Source: Cylicocyclus nassatus (taxonomy: Eukaryota > Nematoda > Chromadorea > Rhabditida > Strongylidae). From it: a stretch of 64,000 nt of DNA. The stretch covers positions 5,532,232-5,596,231 of the forward strand of contig CATQJL010000326.1 in the NCBI GenBank assembly GCA_958299035.1, read 5' to 3'. Made by a program: the position numbers and the translations under genes. Below, in pieces: positions 12,201 through 24,233 of the stretch. The number at the start of each line of letters is the position of its first letter. Position 1 is the first letter of the stretch. A model generated the notes under the pieces. It searched no databases. It was given only the letters and a program-made list of their open reading frames with translations, and had not been told where the DNA came from.

Positions 12201-14921
12201 TGTGGAAAAGCTTCCATTAAGATTTTGATTTTGGATAGTCTGTTTTGATTTCTGATAAAAAAATCTGCAAGTTTGAATTTTCTTTCAAAATAAAGATGAT
12301 TCTTTTTTGAATGCAGCGGGCACCACTAGGAAAGAAAAAGTCGTCAAGAACAACATTTTGAAGAAAACTCTGGTCTAACTACTGGTAATTTCATATGTCC
12401 GTCTTGACTTTTCCGCCTGCATATTATTTTATACTCTTCATTTTTCGAGTATGAAACAGCACGTTGTATGATAGTGCATAATCGAGATTTTCTCCACTGG
12501 GCTTAACAAATTTGTTTTTTGACCTTATGTCAGAAGATTTCTGTCCCGATCTAAATGTGCAGGAAATAAAATTTCACGATGGATTGTAGGTGACGAACAA
12601 TGTCAGCAAATTAAGCGAAGCTATCTCGTTGCGTGCGTTCTTGCACGTTTTTTTCGAGGTCAGGTTTTTTCGAGGTCTTATTTTACTCTGCTTAGAAAAC
12701 ATTGAAGCTTCCTGCCCCAAACCAACGATAAATTCGCACCCTTCGTTGTCTGAAGTACATGTTTCCCAAATGTAGAATGGTAGCGAGAGTTTTGTAGATG
12801 ATCTGCCGCTGTTCGTCCGAGAATCCCACGATTTCGAGCGCAGCGTCGAGCTCGGCGAAGTTCGCTGCGTCATTGCGAACACTGTCGACGGCCTTGCCCT
12901 GCAAACCGCAAAACACGTCCGCCACACCTTATTTTCCGTCGGCGCGTTCCGTGATGGATCGCGCGACCGACACCGTTCGCAACATTTGAAAAGGTGTGCC
13001 TACCTGTGTAAGATAGAAGAATTTCTGCTGATCTCGAATTCCATAGCTGGCACGTGCATCGGACGCTATTCCTGCGCAAAGTTCATAGAAAACGTTATAG
13101 TTGCGTTCGCCTGCTTTTTGAGAAACAACCCGAGTTGTTTCCAGAGGCAAAGTCGTGCTAAGACCAAGCCCAGACAAAGTATTCCTGTAAAAGGATCCTT
13201 ATAGCTCTGCTGTCTATAATATTAAGAGAAATGACTTACTTATTGTAGAAAAAATCCATACAGTAGCCAAATCGTGTAGCATTATCGTTCTTTACAGTTT
13301 TAGCACAGCCAAAGCTATTGAAGATTGTTGTTATTGCATCTATCTAAAACATAATCATCAAATTCGAATAAATCTTAACGAGAATTTGGTAAAAAATCTC
13401 AATGTGGCTAAAAGCTTCTGAGAGAGTCTGTATGTTGAATTCGAGCAAGAAATCATTTCAAAGATTCAGTTAAATCACTCTTATGGAGAAGAAAAATCTG
13501 GTAAATCCAATGCTACCACTGCTGCTTCTACTTACATGCTTGATTGTAACTTTACTATTCCGAGATGTTGCCAAATATCTCATCACCTGGTGGGCGTTAA
13601 ACGATTTTCCTGAGTTGGACTCACCGCTGAAAATATAGGTTCAGAGAATATTCTGACAAGTAGTAAAACAATAGTTTATTATTATCACCCCTCACATTAA
13701 GATGTCCCTGAACTTTCGCACCAAGTAGATCAGAAAATTCGTCATGCGCACAGAAAGACGAATGAACTTTTATTTTATAATTTTCATCTAAGAATTTCTT
13801 ATGCCGAGCCTATCGCATATTTCATTTAGTAGACAAATCAGCCATTCTTGGAAGAATTGTAAAAATCATGACTTTTCCTAGGTACTTTCAATGTTTACGA
13901 GTTTTTCTTATTCAAAGACAGCGTTAAAGAGAATCTCAAAGCAAAACCAGTTTTACTGATTACTAAAACCATGATTTTTCAAAAAGGGCGGAAACAATTG
14001 AATAAGTTTGAGTATTCCCTTTGAAAGTTGGTGCCATTGAGTTTCGTATTTATTAATTACTGTATTACCGGTAGGAAGCCAGCGCTTTTTTTTCTATTAA
14101 ATCAATCGAAGTTGCATTATCTATGCGACAACTTCGAAAAAAATCGTTTTTTTTTCTATCTCTGATGTTTCATCAATTGCATAATTAACTTGGGTATCTC
14201 CCTTGCTGATAGTTTGAATCTTCCTTTTCATTCATGTTTTCGAAGACTAATGTACACTAACGTGCATCCCACGCACACTCGTTCATCAATCGTAAAGAGA
14301 GAAATCACGGACACGAGAAAGAAACTTGTTAACCCCATTAGCTCAACTTTGCAAAGCTTTGATTCTTTTACAAGCAAATAACCCCGTGTATGTATCTCAA
14401 AATTTCCTTTATGTTGCCAGATATTACCTTAATACAATGAACTGAGTGGTAGAACCACTCTCTATGTTTTCCACTGCCGATCTGGCTGGAGTGAAAATGT
14501 GCCTGGAAAAAAAATTTACAGTAAAACTGCTATGCTTCAAAATTTCGATACTCACGCGTATCTACTAAGTTGACGGTATTGTGCAATTACGGATTCATCG
14601 TAAATGCTGTATTTTTCGTATGGATTCACTGATAGAAGAACATCTCCGACATTTGTCTAAAATGCAAAATCATAGAAATTCTTTAGTTATATGGAGAAAT
14701 TATCAAAGTCTTACGTAGATCCTTTTATTTCTGAAACGTTCTGCAATTTCAGACAGGGTGCGAGGCTCAGTTGTATCGCTAAATGGGAATTGTTGAGACC
14801 AAGTTATGGTAAAAGTATATGAAACAAAGGAAGTATAACTCCTTACCTGAGGTCCAGAAGATTTTCCCCGGATGGGGGATCACCTAGTCCCATGACCGAA
14901 TCTGCTACAATTCTGTTGTTT
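276..14921 (-). CDS. Unconventional myosin with MyTH4 tail (class XV/XII-like), ~40 exons
   Basis: Actin-based motor; about 1703 codons from the first exon I can place. Exons include 14847-14921, 14715-14778, 14556-14656, 14428-14502, 13536-13626 (P-loop), 13240-13343 (switch I), 13004-13184, 12740-12898, 11786-11905, 11548-11730 (switch II), 11336-11470, 11028-11126, 10908-10973, 10716-10856, 10554-10666, 10248-10418, 10086-10195, 9745-9931 (IQ motifs), 9580-9694, 9325-9519, 9099-9272 and 8883-9043 (MyTH4), 8749-8830, 8191-8354 and 8012-8140 (FERM N-lobe-like), 7871-7960, 7215-7388, 7002-7137, 6900-6946, 6176-6251, 5971-6124, 5619-5911, 5469-5567, 4736-4813, 4507-4681, 4382-4452, 4283-4313, 720-882, 330-651 and 276-284. 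Motor residues roughly 1-660, two IQ-like motifs 685-724, MyTH4 763-966, then a long Pro/Met/Ser-rich tail. HFVRC near the converter and IGMNYVFMRD before the IQs are myosin hallmarks. All phases agree. The start codon is not found. Resembles MyTH4 myosins such as worm hum-4; exact class is inference. The last two tail exons and the 7138-7214 intron are the least certain parts. Confidence 0.88.
883..4282 (-). other. Large myosin intron, repeat-filled
   Basis: This 3.4 kb stretch separates the 31-nt exon at 4283-4313 from the exon at 720-882. I see no exon in it. It holds the 2842-3306 palindrome and otherwise AT-rich sequence; its open frames lack splice signals and recognisable domains. Its size contrasts with the 45-80 nt introns common in this gene. 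Confidence 0.5.
2842..3306. mobile_element. Palindromic foldback/MITE-like element in a myosin intron
   Basis: Two imperfect arms of about 190-200 bp face each other. Left arm carries CAGTCGCCCGATTTATGTGA (from about 2887) and right arm its reverse complement (ending about 3269); CCATATCTCGCTTCAGA and TTTTTGTTTACGGTAGGTT recur inverted toward the centre. No transposase is encoded. The outer ends diverge and no target duplication is clear. Confidence 0.7.
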
Positions 14922-17900
14922 CTGAATTACATGTAATAGAGGCAGAGTTTATAGTAGAGCAAAACAGAAATAAAAAGTTTGAATTATTGCCAAACTTGCT
15001 AAATAAATGAGAAGATACATCGGAAGATTTTTCACAGAAAGAGGGCTACAGTAGAAGATTTATAGCGTGAATCTAGCTGCTATTAGGATCGTTGTAAAGC
15101 AATCAAACATTATGATGTGAACTTGTTTGCTAAATTTTGATTTAACACCTATCTATATAAAAAAAATTTTTTGACGATACACGGAAGGAACTAGGAGAAA
15201 GTGTGACTGTGATGTCTATAAAATATGGAGATATTTTATGTGTCTTGTTTGCATGCTTTAAAAATTAAGGATAGGAGAGTGAAGATGAAAGGTATAAAGA
15301 GAAGAACATGTTCCGAAGATCAAGAAAAATCAAGGCTAAAAGCGCTTCAAAATATCGAGACTGGCCAAAAAGAACAATTGACTAAGCTAGACTACTAGTA
15401 TACAGCCTCGTAGAGATGCCGTAAAACATATGTAAAAAATGATTGAAAGAAGTGCGAGGCTACTTGTTCTCCTAAGAATCGTTGTGACGATTATAATCTA
15501 TGCTTTTGTGGCGTGCTAGATCCTTGATTTAGCTAGATAGTAAGGCTATTTACAGCGTAACATCTAGCCGTAGAAATCTGTAAGCTTTGATGCCACTAGA
15601 GAAGGAAGGAAAGTTGAAAACCTGGAAATTGATTGGAATAATCGAGTAGGGTTCAATTTTTGCGCAGTATGAGCTGATCGATATATCTCAGAACATCTAT
15701 CGCTGCGCGATATCTTGATGAATACTATAGGTAACTACTATAGGAACGGTGTTCATAACGTTGCTAAAGATAAAAATAGTGCCAAAAAATGTAATAAATG
15801 CGGTAAATATAGCGCAAGGGAAGGAAAAAGTCCTTCGTACTTTTTCCGACTGAAGAAGAAAACCCGATCGAGACTGCGGATCAGGCATTGTTGGAACGCG
15901 TTCTTTTGCACGGAAGTCTCGCAATCTCCCTCCCCCCCCCCGTAGTGTCAACCCCATCAGTGACATCTGTAACAATAAACGACTGGTTCCGTATTAACGA
16001 CAAATCGAACTGGATCAGAATGATGAGCAGGGGAAATCTTCTTGAAGCTTGAATTTTTTCGCAGACATCCAATGATTTTGCCCTTGCAGGCAAGGTTTCA
16101 TTTTCGTTTGGATAACTTGCGGGTTTCAACCTTCAACAGTTTGAGTTCGTGCAAGCGAAATTAGGGTCATTTTCAAGAAAAACTTTAATCGTAAGAATAC
16201 TAATGGCAATGCATAGCTCATTTTCTAGTTATTCACTTATGTTCACCCTCTAGGCAAGCATCGATAAAACCTTGCATAAAACCCACGATTTAAATTCTCT
16301 TCCTGACCTAATCTCAAAACGTGTTATAGCTCCAACTTTTTATCAAAATGCCTAGAATAGAAGGCATTGTTGAGTATTATTGAACAAGTAGTTGAATTTC
16401 CTGTAATTTGACTAGATCCTAAACAACATATTTAGTATATTGACTCAAAAGAGCACCAAAGTTAGAAGGGTCAGCTATTTTTTACGGATTGAAAAGCTCC
16501 AGAAAATTGGAAAATTAACTGAGCTGACTTTCTCAGTCGAACTCTTTGAGCTTAATTGCTCGCTATGTACTTTAAAACACTTCCTATGTAGATCTTGAGA
16601 GAAACATGTTGATACTTGAGCAATAAAAAATTTCCTCGAAATATTTCGTAAACGGGAGAAAACTCAATCAAGAATTTATACATACAGATATATCAATCTG
16701 GAGCAATTTCTAAATAACAATTAATCTCATTTATAAGCTCGATAAAAATCTTGAGACACGTTAGTGTTTTAAACAGTAAAATAGAAATCTGAGGAATACA
16801 TTGTAATCAAACACAATTTGCAACGTTCTAGCAAAGGAAGGAAAAATGCTATACCAAAATATCGTGAAAATAACAACAGTGTATTGACCATAATTAACTA
16901 TAAGCAGCTTGCAACGCTTGATTTAGATCTGTCTTCTTGAACTGAAGAACGATATGTAATCAAAAAAGTCAAAAGCTCTTCTCTATGCGAAAATCTTGAC
17001 GTGAGAGAAACAAAGCCGGATAACAACATGGTCAAAAAGATGTCGAATGACTGGAGAACGACTGAGACATTGGTGTTTATGAGGCACTCCACACTTAACG
17101 AATACTTAACGATACCGTTGTGACTGTACAAAGATGATCATACAAACCAAAAAAGACCCTGACATGCTTGTGTCATGATATAAATGCGTGGAGGATAAGA
17201 TTTTAATCAGAGTTGAACATATTTGATTATTTATAAAATAGTGTCAGATTGCTTCGGAACTTGGCAAATCTGACAGTTTTGTATTAAGCGGTACATAAGT
17301 TTTGTTACACTTTTTTCGTCTTCATCTAGAAAACTTCTGAAAATTCGAAGTCTCATATTTGGTTCATATGAAGAAAAGTGAAGGGCTAGACTTGGCATCA
17401 CTTACCTTTATGGACTTCTTACATTTATTGTGAGACATCCAATTATTCTTTATACCGTAAAAACTCTCGCATCCTTCTTTTTCATCTTTTTAAATTTTTT
17501 ATGAACTTTCGGGAGCAACCTTAATCATATGGAGGAAGTATGGAAGTTTGAGCTCTACGATAATGCAATTTGGAAATCTGCCAAAAATAGTTATATTTCA
17601 AATTTTTCAAATACTGGATTTTCATGTGTGATATGTATATATTGCAAATACGCAAATTCTCACGTAGAAAATGAAAAAAAATCTTTTGAGAAATTATTAA
17701 GGTTATTTTCTGTCAAGCGTAACAAAACTTTTGTAACAACCTAATATATAGCCACTTACTATTGAAATGATGGGAACAGATACGGATATAGGTAGCAAAT
17801 TTTTTACTGAATCGTAGAAGTAAGGGATAAACAGCCCCCGTCATCATTCTTGAAGTCATAACTTTGCAGATTCGTGTCAATCGCATTTCTGAGGAGCATC

Positions 17901-20645
17901 AAAAGTCACCAAGACCTGGATGTTTGACATCTTACAAAGTAATAAGATAGCAAAATCCTCTGTTGGAAGATACTAGAATAACGGTTCAGCTGAAACAAAA
18001 AAATTCATTCCCCTTGACTTATTTTTTCGCTATACTTAAAGATCAAGCAGTTGTCGAAAAAATTGCAAATGCAAAGTCTTAAATGACGATGTCCTTTGTC
18101 AAGTTAGATGTAGTGCGCTTTGTCTTCGAAAAAGGGGCCAAACATATGGATTGCACTCATTATTATTTTAAGCAGAGCCGTTTGCTGGCAGTTACATAAA
18201 TGAGTCACATAAATGATTTTATTGCTCATTTAGGCCACTTTTGATATTTTCGAGACTCATACTTGCCCCCGCTCAGCTACTGATATAAATTTATACACCT
18301 CTCACCCCGTAATTCGGTAACCATAGAGAAAAAGGTAGTGGACATGTCCCAAAAGTGACTTGTTTATCCAAGGATTTTATATTCGAAGTAGATATTCGAG
18401 CATTTGTGCAGTACTTGGTTTTCTCGATTTCATCTGGTAGAGATGCTAATGACGTTCTGATATCATGATGGTGCTGATGATGGACTAGTAAATCATCTTC
18501 AAGCAGCTATTATCTTGATTTAGACCAAGTATTATAAGACCTTAAGTCAAGCAGAGAAATTCTTTAAAAAACTTAATCATTACTTTTCGATTTACTTTTA
18601 TGAGATAATCAGAAGGCACCTCTTACAAAGTATAAGCCTAAGCTGAAACATGTTCCTTTCATTAAAGTCTAGTAAATTACGTCTTATCTCTGCTGCTTAG
18701 CCACTCACTAGCTTCTATGGATCTTCTTGAGGAACTAATGTACATATGTAAACTTGAGTACATAAACTTCTCGTAAGGCTTGAGCATAAAAAATAAAGAA
18801 TAGAAGGAGATCTGAAGTGGTAAAAAGATGAAATATACATCGTCTTTGGGCGCTTCTGTACTCTTATTTCCACTTCCAAAAGTCAAACTGCGGCGATTGG
18901 TCAAAGCAATACACAGTAAAAAAAAACAAAATCAAAATAATGATAAGATCAAAAACTCAAAATCGCACGTTGACACAGAAAACCCCGTTTTTTTACTGCA
19001 CTAGCCTCCCCAAACGGAATGAAAACTTAAATTAATTTATTTACATCCGTGAACATTTCTTAACAAGTTTGCAATACGATATAATAACATTTCAACGTCT
19101 GTTCCAAGTTCGATAGTCTCGCATAAAATTTATGGAGCGAACGGATCGAGGAAAGAACGAGAGAGAGAGAAAAGGTAGCGACCGCACGAGACGTACGAGA
19201 TTTGCTGCTGGTGCGCGCGGTGATAGAACTGGGCGGCAGTTCATGGTCATCGTTGTCGCTATCAGCTATTATCACATACAGCAACAATCTCGTACAATAT
19301 CTTCGCATTTTGTTGGCGGATAAGATCTGGACTACGAATTCCCTATTGACAAAAGTTTCAAGTGGACGTAAACGCAATTTCCGTCCAGTATGGTGTTAGT
19401 TTTGTAGCACTTAGAATAACTTCTGTGAACGAAAGCTGAACTCTCCTTCTTAAGTACATACATGTCAGTGTCAGACCAAGATGCTCGAAAGAGTAGTGAA
19501 TTTCTGGTAGATATCTGCATGAGTAATAAAATTGTGCAAAGTAACTTGTTTATACTTGTGAGTAAATAAGAGCATTTCAGAAAGTTACAAAAACTTAAAT
19601 TAGCTTTGCTCGTACTTCGATTTTCAGTGTTATAGGCCCATTTAAGAACTGCGAAGCATTCCAAGAACTTCTTCTGAGGGCATGTTGCAATATGCACCTT
19701 CATTCAAATTACTTCCTCCCCCCCCCCCGCCCCCCGTCAACGTAGTGTAGAGTTTTTTGGAGCGTTCCAACGACCGAAACCACTCTCTAGGATTACATCG
19801 GTGAATACTTAATATATACCGCTCGCTTTTTTATCACCTCACTCTCTCGATTGACCCCTCCCCCTCGCCCACGCCTCTATTCATCCTTCAGTACCTTCCC
19901 CGGGTCAGACACTCTTGGAATAAATCATCACACAGTCATCATGTGATTTGAAAGCAGTCCAGAGTTTCTCAAGGATCGTCGAGTTGAAGCGTCTCATGAT
20001 TTTTGATGCAAAAAAATGTTAGAACCGCAAATTTCTCCAATACCCACATCATACACTTTGTTACAGATTTTCAAACAACTATCAGAATACAGCCTTTTCG
20101 AATGCGTACCGGAGTTTGTATCCAGCTTTAGCTTCGGAGGTTATTAGCATATTGTGTAACTAGCGCTTTTGGTCAGCTTCGTCAGGAATGTCCTCCTGCT
20201 TCATGATTACATGATGAATGGCATACATGTTTTCGAGTTAAATTTCGTCATAGACCGTTGCCTTTACCTTTAACATCCTTCCAAGGTACAATGACTGAAG
20301 ATCGTGATTTTCACAAAATCCGACAGCTTCCATTTATTTCTACTAGTTTTGGGTTTTTTATGTCATCACGCGACGACCACACTAAATGAATTACACTCAA
20401 CTATTTTGAGATCAGATGTTGAAGCTGGAAATTCAAAAGTGAAATGCTCTAAAAATTATCTGGATGGTTATGCTGTGTGCTGTGTTAGTGCTTTCTAGAT
20501 TTTTTTCAACAAGGCTAATTCCACATTTTATTTGCAAGAACATGTTTGGCTAGAAAGCTTTGAAATATTTTACTTCATCAATTCATTCAAACCGAACCAA
20601 TAATTCACTCTAGGCCGATTTCCAAGTTCCAACATCCACCAGCGG
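14922..20645. other. Intergenic stretch with no supported gene
   Basis: AT-rich 5.7 kb between the first myosin exon I can place and the 3' end of the first secreted-repeat gene. It must contain the missing myosin start exon(s) and promoter, but I could not pick them. Poly-C tracts sit near 15931-15941 and 19718-19736. The minus-strand peptide starting MPDPQSRSGFLL near 15880 is a weak start-exon candidate whose phase does not fit. The part from about 20050 belongs to the duplication described at 20050-20640. Confidence 0.5.
20050..20640. repeat. 3' flank copy of a segmental duplication (partner 22900-24233)
   Basis: Sequence downstream of the first secreted-repeat gene matches, in order, sequence downstream of the second. 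Shared stretches include the CTGGAAATTCAAAA stretch near 20425 and 23346, AACAAGGCTGATTCC-type sequence near 20510 and 24100, and GGCCGATTTCCAAGTTCCAA just before each stop codon. The second copy is interrupted by the 23373-24054 element. This shows that gene plus flank duplicated together. Confidence 0.75.
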
Positions 20646-22585
20646 CTATTTTGTTGTCTTCTGCGCTTTGGTGGTTGTCTGCTGTTTAAACAAAAAGCTT
20701 AGAAATGCATCTAGTTGTTGCGGTGTGAACTTTTCTATTGTGTAGTCTGGCTTTGGCGTTATCTTCTTCGGCGCTTTGGTAGTTGTCTTTTGCGCTTTGG
20801 TGGTTGTCTGTTGTTTGAACCAGGAGCTTAGAAATGCTGATAGTTGCGATAAAACTGCTTCCAGTTGCGGGAACTTGACTTCTGCTGTCCAGTTTGTCTT
20901 TGATCCCTTTTGCTGTTTTTCTTGCCCATTTATTTCGGGATTCTGAGGCATTGCGTGGTTGAATAATTGACTCCTTGGAAGAACTCCACTGGCGATGTTG
21001 AGTGAACCCTGAGCAACTTATAGCGGTCAGTGCTATCAAGTGCAATGTTATTTACATAATTGATGGAGTTTATATTAGAGTTGAAATTGAAAACAGTTTG
21101 CGCAGTTTGTTTGCGATCCACCGGAGAAACTCCACCGCTTCCTGAATAGAATTTGTAAATTGCTTGCAGAATTTAAATTTAAGTTGCAATTGGGGACTTC
21201 GTGGCCGAGTAGGGTTTTCTGGCAATGGACGGCTTCCTGAATAATTTGTAAATTTCTTGCAGAATGTAAATTTAGGTTGCAACGGCGTACCTGGTGGCTG
21301 AGTAGTTTCTGGCAATGGACGGATTACTGAATAGAATTTGTAAATTGTTTGCGGAATAAAAATTTAGGTTGCAATTGCGTACCTGGTGGCAGAGTAGGAA
21401 CTTCTCTCCCTGGAAGGCTTAATGAACAAAATCAGTTGCAGAAGAATTAGCTCCAATCACGAACCTGGTGGCAGAGGCCATGCACGTCTGGGTTGCCGTT
21501 TTAGATTCCATGCACTTCTGGATTGCCATGGATCATCTCCTGAACAGAATTTGATCTTGCTAGCGGAATATGAATCAAGTTGCAATTGCGAATCTGATGG
21601 CCAATCGTAACAGTCAAAAAGCGGCTGTTTTGGATTATTGGAAGAATTTCCGTCATTTGCTGAACGGAATTTGTATATTGCTTGCAGTATATTGCAAAGA
21701 CCATTTGAAATCGTGATTTAACTGCAGTCTTTGCGCTCACAGTAGCTTAAAACACTCACACAGAACAGCATCACCTCAACCTCCACTCAGTCAATTCAAA
21801 TTTTCAAATAGTATCACTCATAAGCAAAAAAAAGCATTTAGGGGTGAAAACCAAAAAATGTGGTTGCTGGGAGTGCATGCGTGTTGCGCGCGGTAGTGCC
21901 ATCGTCACGATTTTTTGAATGCCCTGTAACAGTTGCGATCAAAACCTGGTGTCCAAATAACAATAAGAAGACGGCAGTTGGTTAGAATGATTGATAAAAA
22001 ATCCACCGTTTCCTGAACGAATTTGTATTATGCACAAAAAATGTAAGTTTAGCCAGTTGCGAACTTGATGGTTGTTGAGGGCCAGCTTGTGGCATGGACC
22101 TTTTCCTCAGAATTTGATCCTGCTGGAAGAATAAGAAATTCAAGCTGCATTTGCGAACCTGTTATAAATGCTCGATAACAGTAAATTTGCGGCCCTTGGT
22201 AAGGTTTATTAAAAGGAATTCTACCGTTTCCTGAACAAAAGTTGTACCTTTCTGGCAGAATATGAATCAAGGTTACTACTGCAACCAGGCTGAACTTTAT
22301 AACAACAGAAATACGGTTGTTGGTTAGAATTATAAGGAGGAAATCCACCGTTCCCTAAATAGAATTTGTATATTGTCTGCAGGATATAAGTCAAGCTTGC
22401 AGTCTTGAGGCCATTGAGGAGGATTTTGCGGTCTCTGATAAGGATTATAAGGAGAGTTCCACCCTACCCTGAGCAGAAATTGTTTCTTGCAAGATACAAA
22501 CACAGGTCATGAACTTACCATAATTTGGACTTTTTTTAGTCCATGCTGATGTTGCCAGTAAAATACAAATCGCTGCCGAAAGCAT
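20646..22585 (-). CDS. Secreted Pro/Gln/Asn-rich modular protein, upstream paralogue (possibly decaying)
   Basis: Family not recognised. Exon 1 (22519-22585) encodes a signal peptide, MLSAAICILLATSAW, ending in phase 1. Next come short exons, mostly phase 1-1, coding GNGG..PYCCYK-like, Pro/Gln-rich and SRPLPE-type modules, e.g. GNGRIPFNKPYQG and VIRPLPETTQPP. The terminal exon 20646-21008 carries two copies of an SAFLSSWFKQQ/DAFLSFLFKQQ block, each followed by Thr/Lys repeats (TTTKAQKTT), a likely O-glycosylated tail. Compared with its paralogue at 24234-27203, one module near 21955 lacks 2 nt, one donor is AT rather than GT (21592-21593), and the donor near 22415 is not GT. Because modules are frame-neutral these exons could simply be skipped. 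Either a gene with skipped exons or an early pseudogene; the exact exon set is uncertain. Confidence 0.6.
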
Positions 22586-23372
22586 GATTGTACTGGTCTT
22601 TGGTGAATTCAATGAAAATGTTTATACGCGATCTCATGCCTAAGGACCTAGCTGACGCATTTGTATTTCCCTCTGGTCGAAGCATTATGCACTTTGACAA
22701 ATTCAATTTTCTTTATACTTTGAAAGGTTGCTTGTCGTTATCGAAAAATAATCATTTGCAGGACTGAATAATGTAGCATAATCTTAATATTTTACGATAT
22801 TCACTATAACGTATTTTTATATCAGCCATCTTTTAAATATGATCTTAATTTATCATTAATCTCAGGGTTATCAGGATGATATCAGTTTGATGCTTCAACG
22901 TTCGAGCGAATCAATGCTTCTCAAGAATTTTTGATATTTATGCAAAAAATGGTAAATCCGCAAAGCTCCCACTCCATGTCATACAGATTGATGCAAATGG
23001 GCATCATTATGAATGATAATTCTCAAAAATTTGTGTTGAAAATGGCTGCATGCAGCTTGGATTCGGAAGTTCTTAGCATATAGTGTGACTAGCTCCTTCA
23101 AATGTTACCTTCTTCATGATTGTGCTCCTGCTTCAGCATTGCATGATGGATAGGACGAACATGTCTTTGTATTATTTCTTATCGTTGTCTATTTCTGATA
23201 TGCTTATAAATACATTGGTTGAGGATCGCAGATTCTCACAACTATGTTCAAAATCCAACAAGTTCTACTCATTTTCATTAGGGTATTTAGGCCAACCACA
23301 CCAAACTGCACTTGATTGCTTGCAGATCAGACCCTAAGTTGAGACTGGAAATTCAAAAATATGCTCTAGAAA

Positions 23373-24054
23373 TACAGGGTGTCAAATAAAATGTGAACAG
23401 TGTTTGATTGTTAATAACTCCTTTGCTTTCATGTCCTTCGCCGAACTTGGGGCATCATTCTATAGAGCGAGTAACTTAGGTTTTCAGTATGGAGCGAATC
23501 ATCGATCGCTCTTCATTACTGTAAGATTACGGTAGGAACTTGGATAAGGATTTTAGGCTATTGGAGGCCACATTCTGCCTCGGAACAAGACCAAACAAGC
23601 CAAAAACTTCCACACTGAAAATGGCAATGGAAGCCGCTGATGCTGAATATAAAATTTCCACTTTACTGAGATGCTTCTTTCCAGGTTATCCCAGGTAAAC
23701 CGAAATAACTGGATTTCCAGCAATTGCCAAAAATGTGAATACACCGCCAAAAAAGCTAAAAACGCTCAAAAAAGTCGTGTAATGGAATCAGCGTGCACGA
23801 AAACCTAGCACACGATTTTTCAGATTTTTTGAAGAAACTTTTGTCATAATGATGGCATATTTCACTGTAGATCCACATGCTAGAAGTTCATACCGTAATC
23901 CTACAGTAACGAACAGGGATCGGTGATTGCTCCATATTACTAATCTAAGTTGAACCTCGCTCTACAGAATGGCGCCTCAAGCTCGGCGAAAGACATGAAA
24001 GCAACGGAGTTATTAACGATCAAAAAGTGTTCACATTTCTTGGGACACCTTGTA
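23373..24054. mobile_element. Non-autonomous DN- A transposon with long terminal inverted repeats, TA-flanked
   Basis: Ends are TACAGGGTGTCAAATAAAAT on the left and the inverse of TACAAGGTGTCCCAAGAAAT on the right, and the arms match for about 170 bp (shared GTTAATAACTCC, GCTTTCATGTC, TTCGCCGA). TA lies at both ends, as in Tc1/mariner-type insertions. No transposase frame. It interrupts the duplicated 3' flank of the second secreted-repeat gene and is absent from the first copy, so it inserted after duplication or was lost from the other copy. Confidence 0.8.
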
Positions 24055-24233
24055 TAGTCTTGTGGGCTGTAATGCTTCAATAATTTCTCGATTTTTTAAC
24101 AAGGCTGATTCCAAATTTTATTCACAAGGACATACATGGCTAGAATGCTTTGAAATGCTTCACTATCAATTCATTCAACTCAAATCAATAATTCACTCTA
24201 GGCCGATTTCCAAGTTCCAACATCCACCAGCGA

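Noticed and set aside
15881..16129. Minus-strand frame MKPASYPNENETLPARAK and nearby MPDPQSRSGFLLQSEK as myosin start exon
   Set aside because: No donor with the phase needed to join 14921; composition is not convincing.
18677..18904. Minus-strand frame SLTFGSGNKSTEAPKDD as an upstream exon
   Set aside because: Candidate donor gives the wrong phase and no acceptor or start is clear.
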